DNA of 5,782 nt from contig JBDTMC010000490.1 of NCBI GenBank assembly GCA_039934475.1, positions 1 through 5,782 on the forward strand. The letters run 5' to 3'. The notes below the pieces were generated by a model. That model had not been told where the DNA came from. It saw nothing but the letters and a program-made list of their open reading frames with translations, and searched no databases. A program made the translations under genes and the position numbers. Origin of the DNA: JBDTMC01 sp039934475. Its GTDB lineage: Bacteria; Acidobacteriota; Terriglobia; Bryobacterales; Bryobacteraceae. Shown piece after piece: positions 1 through 5,256 of the stretch. How positions within the stretch are numbered: the stretch's first letter is position 1; each line of letters begins with the position of its first letter.

Positions 1-258
1 GGGGGACACTGTCTGGCGGCGAGCGCTGTAGTAGGCGGAAATGGATTCGCGGGCTTCGAGCAGGCCGGCGGGCTCGGGTATGTAGAGTGCGGCGCGCGGA
101 TCGGCTAGCGTGAGGGCTGAAGGCGGGTATTGAAGGCCGGCGCGGGTGGGATTCGATTCGGTGAGGTCGAGGATTTCCTTACCCTGGCTGCGCCGTTGCT
201 GAACAGCTTCCGAGATGCGATTCAATTGGGACTGCCAGGGTAGCCGGGAAGAGAACAT
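1..258 (-). CDS. PLP-dependent class I/II aminotransferase, N-terminal fragment
   Basis: This is the first 86 codons of a gene that reads leftward and leaves the window at base 1. The product starts MFSSRLPWQSQLNRI and contains LDLTESNPTRAGLQYP (about residues 35-50), then LADPRAALYIPEPAGL and EARESISAYYSARR. That order (N-terminal helix, the TESNPT segment, a YxPxPxGLxEAR stretch, then AYY) matches the start of fold-type I aminotransferases, which move an amino group between an amino acid and a 2-oxo acid using pyridoxal phosphate in the cytoplasm. The lysine that binds PLP lies beyond the edge, so the substrate cannot be named. The ATG at 258 is chosen because family similarity begins within a few residues of it. 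No Shine-Dalgarno precedes it, but TAGTCT lies 8 bases upstream on this strand, so the mRNA may be leaderless. It is divergent from the HtrA gene with a 44-base gap. Confidence 0.82.
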   Translation of the reverse strand, partial: MFSSRLPWQSQLNRISEAVQQRRSQGKEILDLTESNPTRAGLQYPPSALTLADPRAALYIPEPAGLLEARESISAYYSARRQTVSP

Positions 259-263
259 ATGAT

Positions 264-295
264 TTGAGACTACCGTGACTCCGCCCTTATACAAT
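264..295 (+). promoter_or_regulatory. candidate promoter for the HtrA-type protease gene
   Basis: TTGAGA at 264-269 matches five of six bases of the sigma-70 -35 consensus. TACAAT at 290-295, within TATACAAT, matches five of six of the -10. The spacer is 20 bases to TACAAT, or 18 if TATACA at 288-293 is used, so it is longer than ideal. The -10 ends 7 bases before the ATG at 303, which puts the transcript start at or just before the start codon. AGGGA at 296-300 resembles a Shine-Dalgarno but is only 2 bases from the ATG, too close to work normally. A leaderless mRNA is the better reading. Confidence 0.5.
267..272 (-). promoter_or_regulatory. candidate -10 box for the aminotransferase gene
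   Basis: On the minus strand this reads TAGTCT, fitting TANNNT, and is followed by 8 bases and then the ATG at 258. A weak -35 candidate, TTGTAT, lies 16 bases further upstream. There is no purine-rich ribosome site before the ATG, so transcription probably starts at or next to the start codon. The box overlaps the -35 candidate of the opposing HtrA promoter. The call rests on sequence match and spacing only. Confidence 0.4.
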
Positions 296-302
296 AGGGA
301 CA

Positions 303-1730
303 ATGCGTATTCAGGGGCAAAGGTCCGTGCGGACCAGCGCCATAGTGATTTACCTGGCTGGGGCTTCGTTGTTACTGGCGCAGCCCGCCCGTAAGCGCGA
401 CCTGGCGAGTCTGGGCCAGTTGAGCGAATCGTTTCAGGCTCTGGCACACCGGGTGAGCCCTTCAGTGGTGAAGGTATTGTCTCTAGGGTACCGGCCGCCC
501 GATGAGGATGACGAAACGGAGAGCCAGGCGGCGCGGCAGCCAAGCAGTGGTTCGGGCACCATCGTTGATTCCAACGGCTATATCGTGACCAACGCCCATG
601 TGGTGATGGGCGCGGAGCGTGTGCAGGTTCTGCTCCCGGTGCCGTTGGATCAAACGATTCCGAAACGATCGACGCTGAAGCCAAAGGGGCGGATGCTGCG
701 CGCCGAAGTGGTGGGGCTGGACGTGGAGACCGATATCGCTGTCTTGAAGGTTCCCACAACTGGCCTGCCGGCGCTGGAACTGGGTGATTCCGACAGCGTG
801 GAACAAGGGGAACTTGTACTGGCGCTGGGCAGCCCGCTGGGCCTGGAGAATTCCGTGAGTATGGGTGTGGTGAGTTCGACGGCGCGGCAACTGCGTCCGG
901 AAGACGCGATGATGTACCTGCAAACGGACGCTCCCATTAATCCGGGCAACAGCGGCGGGCCATTAGTGGATGCGGCGGGACGGGTGATTGGGATTAACAC
1001 GCTGCTGTATTCGCAATCCGGCGGGAATGAAGGCATCGGGTTTGCGGCTCCCAGCAACGTTGTGCGAGCGGTGTTTGAGCAGATCCGGCAGCACAGGCGG
1101 GTGATTCGGATCGATCTGGGCGTGGAGACACAAACCGTGACGCCGCTGCTGGCAAGCGGATGGAATTTGCCGCAGACGTGGGGCGTTGTGGTGACCGATG
1201 TAATCGAAGACGGACCCGCGGAGAAGGCGAGCATTGAGATCGGGGACATGATCGCGAGCGTGAACGGCAAGACGATGGAGAATGCGCGAATGCTGTCCTC
1301 GAGTTTGTTTCGGCCGGGGGGCGACAAGGTCCGGTTGGAGATCCTACGCGGCTCGCAACGGTTCTCTGTGACGGTGCCGGCGGTGGAGAAGCTATTGGAT
1401 CCGGAGCGGCTGGCGGCGGTGATCACGAGCGGCCAATTGGCCGTGCCGCAGTTAGGGATTCTGGCCGTGGATCTAACTCCGAAGATTACTAACATGCTGA
1501 CCACGGCACGCGCGGAAAAGGGTGTGTTGGTAGCGGGGCGGGCGGCGGAAGGCCCCTTTATGGAAGGTACGCTGCGGACCGGGGATATCATTTACTCAGT
1601 GAACCGGCAAGGGATTACCAGTGTCGACGATCTGCGCAACGTCATGGGGAAGATCAAGGCCGGGGACCCGGTCGCGGTGCAGGTGGAACGAGGCGGGAAG
1701 CTGCTGTTTATCGCGTTTGAGATGCCTTGA
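303..1730 (+). CDS. HtrA/DegP-type periplasmic serine protease with two PDZ domains
   Basis: A 475-residue trypsin-fold protease of the HtrA (DegP/DegQ/DegS, MEROPS S1C) family, which degrades misfolded proteins and may chaperone others in the periplasm. Residues 1-29 form a signal peptide: basic start, hydrophobic TSAIVIYLAGASLLLA, and likely cleavage after A26 or A29. The catalytic triad is visible: H99 in TNAHVV, D144 in ETDIAVLKV, and S217 in NPGNSGGPLVD. An acidic stretch at 66-73 lies before the protease core. PDZ1 spans about 270-360 and PDZ2 about 383-475, so the layout is DegP/DegQ-like and not the single-PDZ DegS type; the length is normal for the two-PDZ class. The interval from H99 to D144 is somewhat long, with a basic linker near 120-130. 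The ATG at 303 is supported by the intact signal peptide. DegP and DegQ cannot be told apart here, so no symbol is given. The gene converges on the DUF2911 gene. Confidence 0.95.
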   Translation: MRIQGQRSVRTSAIVIYLAGASLLLAQPARKRDLASLGQLSESFQALAHRVSPSVVKVLSLGYRPPDEDDETESQAARQPSSGSGTIVDSNGYIVTNAHVVMGAERVQVLLPVPLDQTIPKRSTLKPKGRMLRAEVVGLDVETDIAVLKVPTTGLPALELGDSDSVEQGELVLALGSPLGLENSVSMGVVSSTARQLRPEDAMMYLQTDAPINPGNSGGPLVDAAGRVIGINTLLYSQSGGNEGIGFAAPSNVVRAVFEQIRQHRRVIRIDLGVETQTVTPLLASGWNLPQTWGVVVTDVIEDGPAEKASIEIGDMIASVNGKTMENARMLSSSLFRPGGDKVRLEILRGSQRFSVTVPAVEKLLDPERLAAVITSGQLAVPQLGILAVDLTPKITNMLTTARAEKGVLVAGRAAEGPFMEGTLRTGDIIYSVNRQGITSVDDLRNVMGKIKAGDPVAVQVERGGKLLFIAFEMP

Positions 1731-1732
1731 CC

Positions 1733-1800
1733 GGAGCGGCTCCAGATATCCCTGCGGGATATGAAGGGGGAAGACGGAGCCAGAAGGCGAAATTCCCCCT
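1733..1800. terminator. inverted-repeat cluster between convergent genes, possible bidirectional terminator
   Basis: The gap between the HtrA stop (1730) and the DUF2911 stop (1820) holds several inverted repeats. ATATCCC (1746-1752) and GGGATAT (1756-1762) form a perfect 7-bp stem with a TGC loop. GGCTCC (1738-1743) pairs with GGAGCC (1776-1781) around that hairpin. AGGGGGAA (1765-1772) pairs with TTCCCCCT (1793-1800). The second and third pairings interleave, so they compete. Convergent position and symmetry suit transcription ends from both sides. No run of T follows any stem on either strand, so this is not a standard intrinsic terminator; it may stabilise 3' ends or act with Rho. Confidence 0.45.
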
Positions 1801-1819
1801 CCCCCGGATCGGACGGCTA

Positions 1820-2344
1820 CTACTTTGCCGACTTTAGTTGGACTGAAGCGGACGTGTTTTCCCAGGTTAGTTCCAGGGAACTGTCAGTTAGTTTGATGGT
1901 GAATTGCTCTACTGGGGAAGATAGCGCCGTCACCTTCATGGGGGTGCGCCCTAAATCTGCTTTTTGGTCATATTTGAAGGCGCCCCACTGTTTGGCGGTT
2001 TTGTTGACGATGAGGGTCCAGTTCTTGGCGTCAGTGGGTAGCGTGAAGAGGCTATAGCTGCCGGCGGGAACCTTCAACGTGCCGATCATTAGATCAGCAT
2101 CGGTGGTGAGCAGGGTGGCTTCGTCGGCTCCGGTTCTCCAGACGTTGTCGAAAGGGACCAGTTTGCCACCTACGGCCTGGCGACCCTTTAGGTACGGACG
2201 GCCGTATTCGATGGTGACCTTGCCGCCTCCCACTGTCGCGGATACGGTTTCGTGGGGGCTGACGCGCTTCTCCTGCGCTGCTAGCGGCGCGGTGACCAGC
2301 AAGGCCAGTGCCGTCGTTAGCACCACAATCTCTATTTTTCGCAT
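1820..2344 (-). CDS. secreted DUF2911 family protein
   Basis: The product is 174 residues. Residues 1-23 form a signal peptide (MRKIEIVV followed by TTALALLVTAPLAA), so the protein is exported. The rest matches what I recall of the DUF2911 family: RVSPHETVSATVGGGKVTIEYGRPYLKGR (about 27-55), then VWRTGADEATLLTTDADLMIG, KVPAGSYSLFTLP, WTLIVNK, QWG, DLGRTPMKV, and LELTWENTSASV near the end. The family is common in Acidobacteriota and Bacteroidota and has no established function, so none is claimed. The reading frame stays open upstream to 2560, but the ATG at 2344 is preferred: it begins the signal peptide, has AGGAG 6 bases before it, and avoids overlap with the divergent oxidoreductase gene. 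It is divergent from that gene with a 79-base gap and convergent with HtrA. Confidence 0.92.
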   Translation of the reverse strand: MRKIEIVVLTTALALLVTAPLAAQEKRVSPHETVSATVGGGKVTIEYGRPYLKGRQAVGGKLVPFDNVWRTGADEATLLTTDADLMIGTLKVPAGSYSLFTLPTDAKNWTLIVNKTAKQWGAFKYDQKADLGRTPMKVTALSSPVEQFTIKLTDSSLELTWENTSASVQLKSAK

Positions 2345-2350
2345 GGGTTT

Positions 2351-2355
2351 CTCCT
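2351..2355 (-). promoter_or_regulatory. Shine-Dalgarno site that fixes the DUF2911 start
   Basis: AGGAG on the minus strand with 6 bases to the ATG at 2344. It is the strongest ribosome binding site in the window and decides this start over in-frame starts further upstream. It contrasts with the neighbouring genes that lack such a site. Confidence 0.8.
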
Positions 2356-2369
2356 GTCGATCTGCGACT

Positions 2370-2375
2370 ATTGTA
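2370..2375 (-). promoter_or_regulatory. candidate -10 box for the DUF2911 gene
   Basis: TACAAT on the minus strand, the same hexamer as in the HtrA promoter. Transcription starting about 7 bases downstream would give a 5' leader of roughly 18 bases, just enough to hold the AGGAG ribosome site. I see no good -35 at normal spacing. Confidence 0.4.
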
Positions 2376-2410
2376 ACCGCTTCGTTCAGCAGGGCCGCGT
2401 AAACTTGCGG

Positions 2411-2416
2411 TAGCAT
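2411..2416 (+). promoter_or_regulatory. candidate -10 box for the Gfo/Idh/MocA oxidoreductase gene
   Basis: TAGCAT followed by 7 bases (TTTACGC) and then the ATG at 2424. There is no Shine-Dalgarno between box and start, so a leaderless transcript is likely. No clear -35 is seen. It is about 35 bases from the divergent DUF2911 -10 box, so the two promoters share a very short control region. Confidence 0.45.
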
Positions 2417-2423
2417 TTTACGC

Positions 2424-3704
2424 ATGCTACGACGTCGTTTTGTCGCTGCGGCTTCGATGCCTGCATTCCTGGGGGCCAATGATCGGGTTCGCTTCGGTTT
2501 GATCGGATGCGGAGGGCGGGGCAAGTATGTCGCCGGTTTTGCTCGCGAGGCGGCAAACACGGAGATTGGCGCTGTTTGCGATATCTGGGAAGAGCGGCGC
2601 GAAGCGGCTAAGCAATGGGCCGGACCTCAAGCGACCGTCTATTCCGATTTCCGCAAGGTGTTGGAGGACAAGTCGCTGGATGCCGTTATGGTGTCTACGC
2701 CGGACCACTGGCACGCTACCATTGCGATTCTTGCGATCCGCGCGGGCAAGGATGTCTACGTAGAGAAACCGCTGGCCCTCACCGTCCACGAGGGACGCCA
2801 GATTGTGGAGGCCGCCCGAAAATCCGACCGCATCGTGCAAGTGGGCACGCAGCACCGCTCCGCGCCACATTATGCGGAGGTCCAGAAGATGGTCCAGAGC
2901 GGTTTGATTGGCAAGGTTAATTTCGTTCACGTATGGAACTTCTTCGACATGATGCCGAACGGGATCGGGACGGCTCCGGATGGCGCCGCGGTGCCGGCCG
3001 GCGTCGATTGGGACATGTACCTGGGGCCGGCGCCGGCGCGCGCGTTCAACCGGCTTCGCCTGGGTCCAACGTTCCGCTACTTTTGGGACTACTCAGGCGG
3101 CGCGGTCACTGACTTCGGCATTCATCGGTTCGATTCGGTTCATCAGATCATGGGCAGCGACAAACCGCATACGATTTCGGCTACAGGCGGCCGCTACGCT
3201 CTGAAAGACAGTGGCGAAACGCCGGATTTGATGCAGGTGACGTGGGAGTATCCGGGTTGGGTGATGTCGTACGAGACTTGTTCGTTCAACAGCCACGGCA
3301 TGGGCGGCCGCACGCCGGGGATGAAATACTACAACGCCCGCGGGACGGAGGACCGGCCGCACGGCGAGGCATTTTACGGGACCGAAGGCACCATTTTTAC
3401 GGACCGAATCGGCTATGAAGTCTATCCTTCGAAGAGCTCACACGCGGAACGGGTCTCGAAGAATTCCACTGACGCCACCTCGCTGCATGCGAAGAACTTC
3501 ATCGAGTCTGTGAGAACGCGGAAGGCTCCGGTGGTGGATATCGAAACGGGACACCGCTCCACGCTGGTGGCGCACCTTGGCAATATTGCCATGAAGACGG
3601 GCCGCAAGCTGCAATGGGATGCCGATGCGGAGAGGTTCGGGAAAGACGAAGATGCCAACCGCTACCTGGCGCGCGAACCCCGGAAAGCGTGGAGCCTGCT
3701 GTAG
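2424..3704 (+). CDS. Gfo/Idh/MocA family oxidoreductase with Tat-like leader
   Basis: A 426-residue NAD(P)-dependent dehydrogenase of the Gfo/Idh/MocA family, whose members oxidise or reduce sugars, inositols and related polyols. The Rossmann nucleotide-binding motif is GLIGCGGRG (residues 25-33). STPDHWHA (91-98) and EKPLALT (114-120) follow; the lysine of EKP (K115) is the usual catalytic residue. The C-terminal substrate domain carries DWDMYLGPAP (195-204), SGGAVTDFGIHRFD (224-237; D230 and H234 are likely catalytic or metal-site positions), then FYGTEGTIFTDR and IETGHRST. Length and domain order are normal and the gene looks intact. The N-terminus MLRRRFVAAASMPAFLGA has an RRxF pattern and a short hydrophobic stretch like a Tat signal, as in many members from Acidobacteriota and Planctomycetes. 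The substrate cannot be inferred from sequence alone. The gene ends 24 bases before nuoA, which has its own -10 candidate. Confidence 0.93.
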   Translation: MLRRRFVAAASMPAFLGANDRVRFGLIGCGGRGKYVAGFAREAANTEIGAVCDIWEERREAAKQWAGPQATVYSDFRKVLEDKSLDAVMVSTPDHWHATIAILAIRAGKDVYVEKPLALTVHEGRQIVEAARKSDRIVQVGTQHRSAPHYAEVQKMVQSGLIGKVNFVHVWNFFDMMPNGIGTAPDGAAVPAGVDWDMYLGPAPARAFNRLRLGPTFRYFWDYSGGAVTDFGIHRFDSVHQIMGSDKPHTISATGGRYALKDSGETPDLMQVTWEYPGWVMSYETCSFNSHGMGGRTPGMKYYNARGTEDRPHGEAFYGTEGTIFTDRIGYEVYPSKSSHAERVSKNSTDATSLHAKNFIESVRTRKAPVVDIETGHRSTLVAHLGNIAMKTGRKLQWDADAERFGKDEDANRYLAREPRKAWSLL

Positions 3705-3715
3705 GTCTCACGTGA

Positions 3716-3721
3716 TATATT
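3716..3721 (+). promoter_or_regulatory. candidate -10 box for nuoA
   Basis: TATATT followed by 7 bases (GAGGCTT) and then the ATG at 3729. It lies inside the 24-base gap after the oxidoreductase stop codon, so nuoA may be transcribed separately from the upstream gene. GAGG at 3722-3725 resembles a ribosome site but is only 3 bases from the ATG. No convincing -35 is present; that position would fall in the end of the oxidoreductase gene. Confidence 0.42.
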
Positions 3722-3728
3722 GAGGCTT

Positions 3729-4085
3729 ATGCCAGAAGGCTACCTTCCGATCTTTATCTTCCTTTTGGTAGCGATCTCCTTCCCGGTGATTGCGCTGCTG
3801 GCGGCGAAGCTGGTTCGGCCCAGCGCTCCATTTCAAACCAAGCTGGAAGCCTACGAATGCGGCATCAAGGCGGCGTCCGATTCCCGGGGCCGCTACACGG
3901 TTCGATTTTTTATCATCGCCATTCTCTTCGTGATCTTCGACGTGGAAACGATCTTCCTGTACCCGTGGGCGGTCCGCTACCGGCATCTGGGCTGGTTTGG
4001 CGTGGCCGAGGTCACCGTCTTCCTGTCGTTCCTGATTGTGGGCTATATTTGGGCTTACAAGAAGGGCGCGCTGGAGTGGGTGTGA
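3729..4085 (+). CDS. nuoA: NADH:quinone oxidoreductase subunit A (Complex I ND3-type)
   Basis: A 118-residue membrane subunit of respiratory Complex I, which couples NADH oxidation and quinone reduction to proton export. Three membrane helices are seen at about residues 5-28, 60-80 and 90-110. The family hallmarks are present: YECGI (42-46), with the conserved cysteine C44 on the loop after helix 1, RFFIIAILFVIFDVETIFLYPWA (59-81), with the conserved acidic residues D71 and E73, and a short cytoplasmic tail. Length is normal for NuoA. The ATG at 3729 is preferred over an in-frame TTG at 3720 because the -10-like TATATT would overlap the TTG and the protein aligns from MPEGY. No nuoB or other Complex I gene follows; the next gene is a tRNA-editing hydrolase overlapping by 4 bases. 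The remaining nuo genes must be elsewhere. Confidence 0.95.
   Translation: MPEGYLPIFIFLLVAISFPVIALLAAKLVRPSAPFQTKLEAYECGIKAASDSRGRYTVRFFIIAILFVIFDVETIFLYPWAVRYRHLGWFGVAEVTVFLSFLIVGYIWAYKKGALEWV
4073..4076 (+). promoter_or_regulatory. Shine-Dalgarno site inside nuoA for the AlaX gene
   Basis: GGAG lies 5 bases before the GTG at 4082, inside the last codons of nuoA. It supports the GTG start and implies translation coupled to nuoA. Confidence 0.6.
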
Positions 4086-5254
4086 CCGAACGTCTCTATT
4101 ACACACAATCCTATCTAACGAATTTTGAGGGACAGATCCAGGAGACTGCGGACGAGGGACGACGTGCGTATCTGGATCGCACAGCCTTTTACCCCAGTTC
4201 CGGGGGCCAGCCTTTTGATCGCGGCACTTTGAATGGCGTGGCCATCGTGGATGTTGTGGATGAGGGCGAGCGGATCGCGCATTTGCTGGACGAGCCTGTG
4301 ACAACGGGGTCTGCCGCCGGGGTGATCGATTGGACGCGCCGCTTCGATCACATGCAGCAACACACGGGGCAGCACCTGCTTTCAGCAGTGTTCGCGGAAC
4401 TGTGGCAGGCGGCTACGGTGAGTTTTCATATGGGGGCTGAGAGTTCCACCATTGACTTGGCAGTGGGGGCGCTGACGGGCGCTCAAATTGACGCGGTGGT
4501 GCGGCGCGCCAATGAGATTGTATTTGAGAACCGACCGGTCAGCGTCGTCTTCGAACACGCGTCCGAGACGGAAGGTTTGCGGAAGGCATCGGAGCGCGAC
4601 GGCGAGTTGCGTATTGTCTCCATTGACGGTCTGGACCGGTCTGCCTGCGGCGGCACGCATGTGCGGGCGACGGGTGAGATTGGTCCGGTGTTCATCCGCA
4701 AGCTGGACAAAGTTCGCGGCAACGTGAGAGTGGAGTTCCTGTGCGGGGCGCGTGCCGTGCGGCGGGCTCAGGCGGATTACGAGGCGCTGGCGAAGATCGC
4801 GCGGGTGTTTTCATCGCCGTTGGATGAGACGCCGGCGCTGGTGGCGGCGCAAGTGGAGAAGCTGCAGGAATCGGAGAAACTGCGGCGCAAGGCGACGGCG
4901 GAACTTGCCACGCTGCAAGGCCGGGAGTTGTACGACAACACGGTTCCCAATGCGCGTGGGGTACGGCGGGCGGTGCGGCGGATAGCCAAGGGCACGATCG
5001 ACGAGGAGTTGCGGTTGTTCGCGCAAGGGTTCACGGCGCGGCCGGACGCGGTGTTTGTCGCCTTGATTGAAGAGCCGCCGACGGTGCTGCTGGCGGCGTC
5101 GAAGGGAGGGGCGGTGAACGCAGGCGAGGTACTGAAGCCCCTGTTGGCGGCAGTGGGCGGGCGCGGCGGCGGCAGCCCTCAGATGGCGCAGGGCGGAGTC
5201 CCTTCGCGCGAAGCGTTAGACGGAGTGGCAGCGGCGCTAGAAACGCGGGGCTAG
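4082..5254 (+). CDS. long-form alanyl-tRNA editing hydrolase (AlaX-L type, DHHA1 domain)
   Basis: A 390-residue free-standing relative of the alanyl-tRNA synthetase editing region. Such proteins remove serine or glycine wrongly attached to tRNA-Ala in the cytoplasm. Zinc-site residues are visible: HTGQH (H94, H98) in the first half and CGGTH (C189, H193) in the second. An N-terminal beta-barrel segment (about 1-85) includes AFYPSSGGQPFDRG, typical of this fold. Residues about 226-285 are probably helical or coiled coil. The C-terminal DHHA1 domain ends with a glycine-rich loop GGRGGGSPQMAQGG (359-372). There is no aminoacylation domain, so it cannot be a full AlaRS. The start is GTG at 4082, sharing GTGA with the nuoA stop. 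The frame stays open upstream through nuoA to 3857, but that part is unrelated to the family and is excluded. The 3' end overlaps the convergent transporter gene by 18 bases. Confidence 0.93.
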   Translation: MTERLYYTQSYLTNFEGQIQETADEGRRAYLDRTAFYPSSGGQPFDRGTLNGVAIVDVVDEGERIAHLLDEPVTTGSAAGVIDWTRRFDHMQQHTGQHLLSAVFAELWQAATVSFHMGAESSTIDLAVGALTGAQIDAVVRRANEIVFENRPVSVVFEHASETEGLRKASERDGELRIVSIDGLDRSACGGTHVRATGEIGPVFIRKLDKVRGNVRVEFLCGARAVRRAQADYEALAKIARVFSSPLDETPALVAAQVEKLQESEKLRRKATAELATLQGRELYDNTVPNARGVRRAVRRIAKGTIDEELRLFAQGFTARPDAVFVALIEEPPTVLLAASKGGAVNAGEVLKPLLAAVGGRGGGSPQMAQGGVPSREALDGVAAALETRG

Positions 5255-5256
5255 CG
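5235..5256. repeat. inverted repeat holding the stop codons of both convergent genes
   Basis: CGCTAG at 5235-5240 and CTAGCG at 5251-5256 are perfect reverse complements with a 10-base loop. The right arm contains the TAG stop of the AlaX gene (5252-5254); the left arm contains the TAG stop of the transporter gene on the other strand (5237-5239). The 6-bp stem is short and no T run follows on either strand, so a terminator role is possible but weak. Confidence 0.5.

Noticed and set aside
650..1591. Long 313-codon open frame on the minus strand opposite the HtrA gene
   Set aside because: Its translation is serine/threonine/proline-rich with no recognisable domain, and it lies fully opposite a gene with an intact catalytic triad and two PDZ domains. 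It is a by-product of G+C-rich codon use.
1761..2057. 98-codon plus-strand open frame across the convergent gap and DUF2911
   Set aside because: It has no ribosome site or recognisable motif, begins inside the 1746-1762 palindrome, and runs antisense to a supported gene.
2345..2560. Upstream extension of the DUF2911 frame into the oxidoreductase gene
   Set aside because: The signal peptide begins at the ATG at 2344, which has an excellent ribosome site. The extra residues have no export or family character.
3720..3728. TTG at 3720 as an alternative nuoA start
   Set aside because: It would overlap the -10-like TATATT and has no ribosome site. The ATG at 3729 gives the usual NuoA N-terminus.
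3857..4081. 75-codon N-terminal extension of the AlaX gene through nuoA
   Set aside because: The extension is the out-of-frame reading of nuoA and looks nothing like the family. The GTG at 4082 with GGAG upstream and the GTGA overlap explains the start.
3708..4304. 198-codon minus-strand open frame opposite nuoA and the AlaX start
   Set aside because: Its product is rich in R, H, P and Q with no domain, and it lies opposite two well-supported genes, so it is a shadow.
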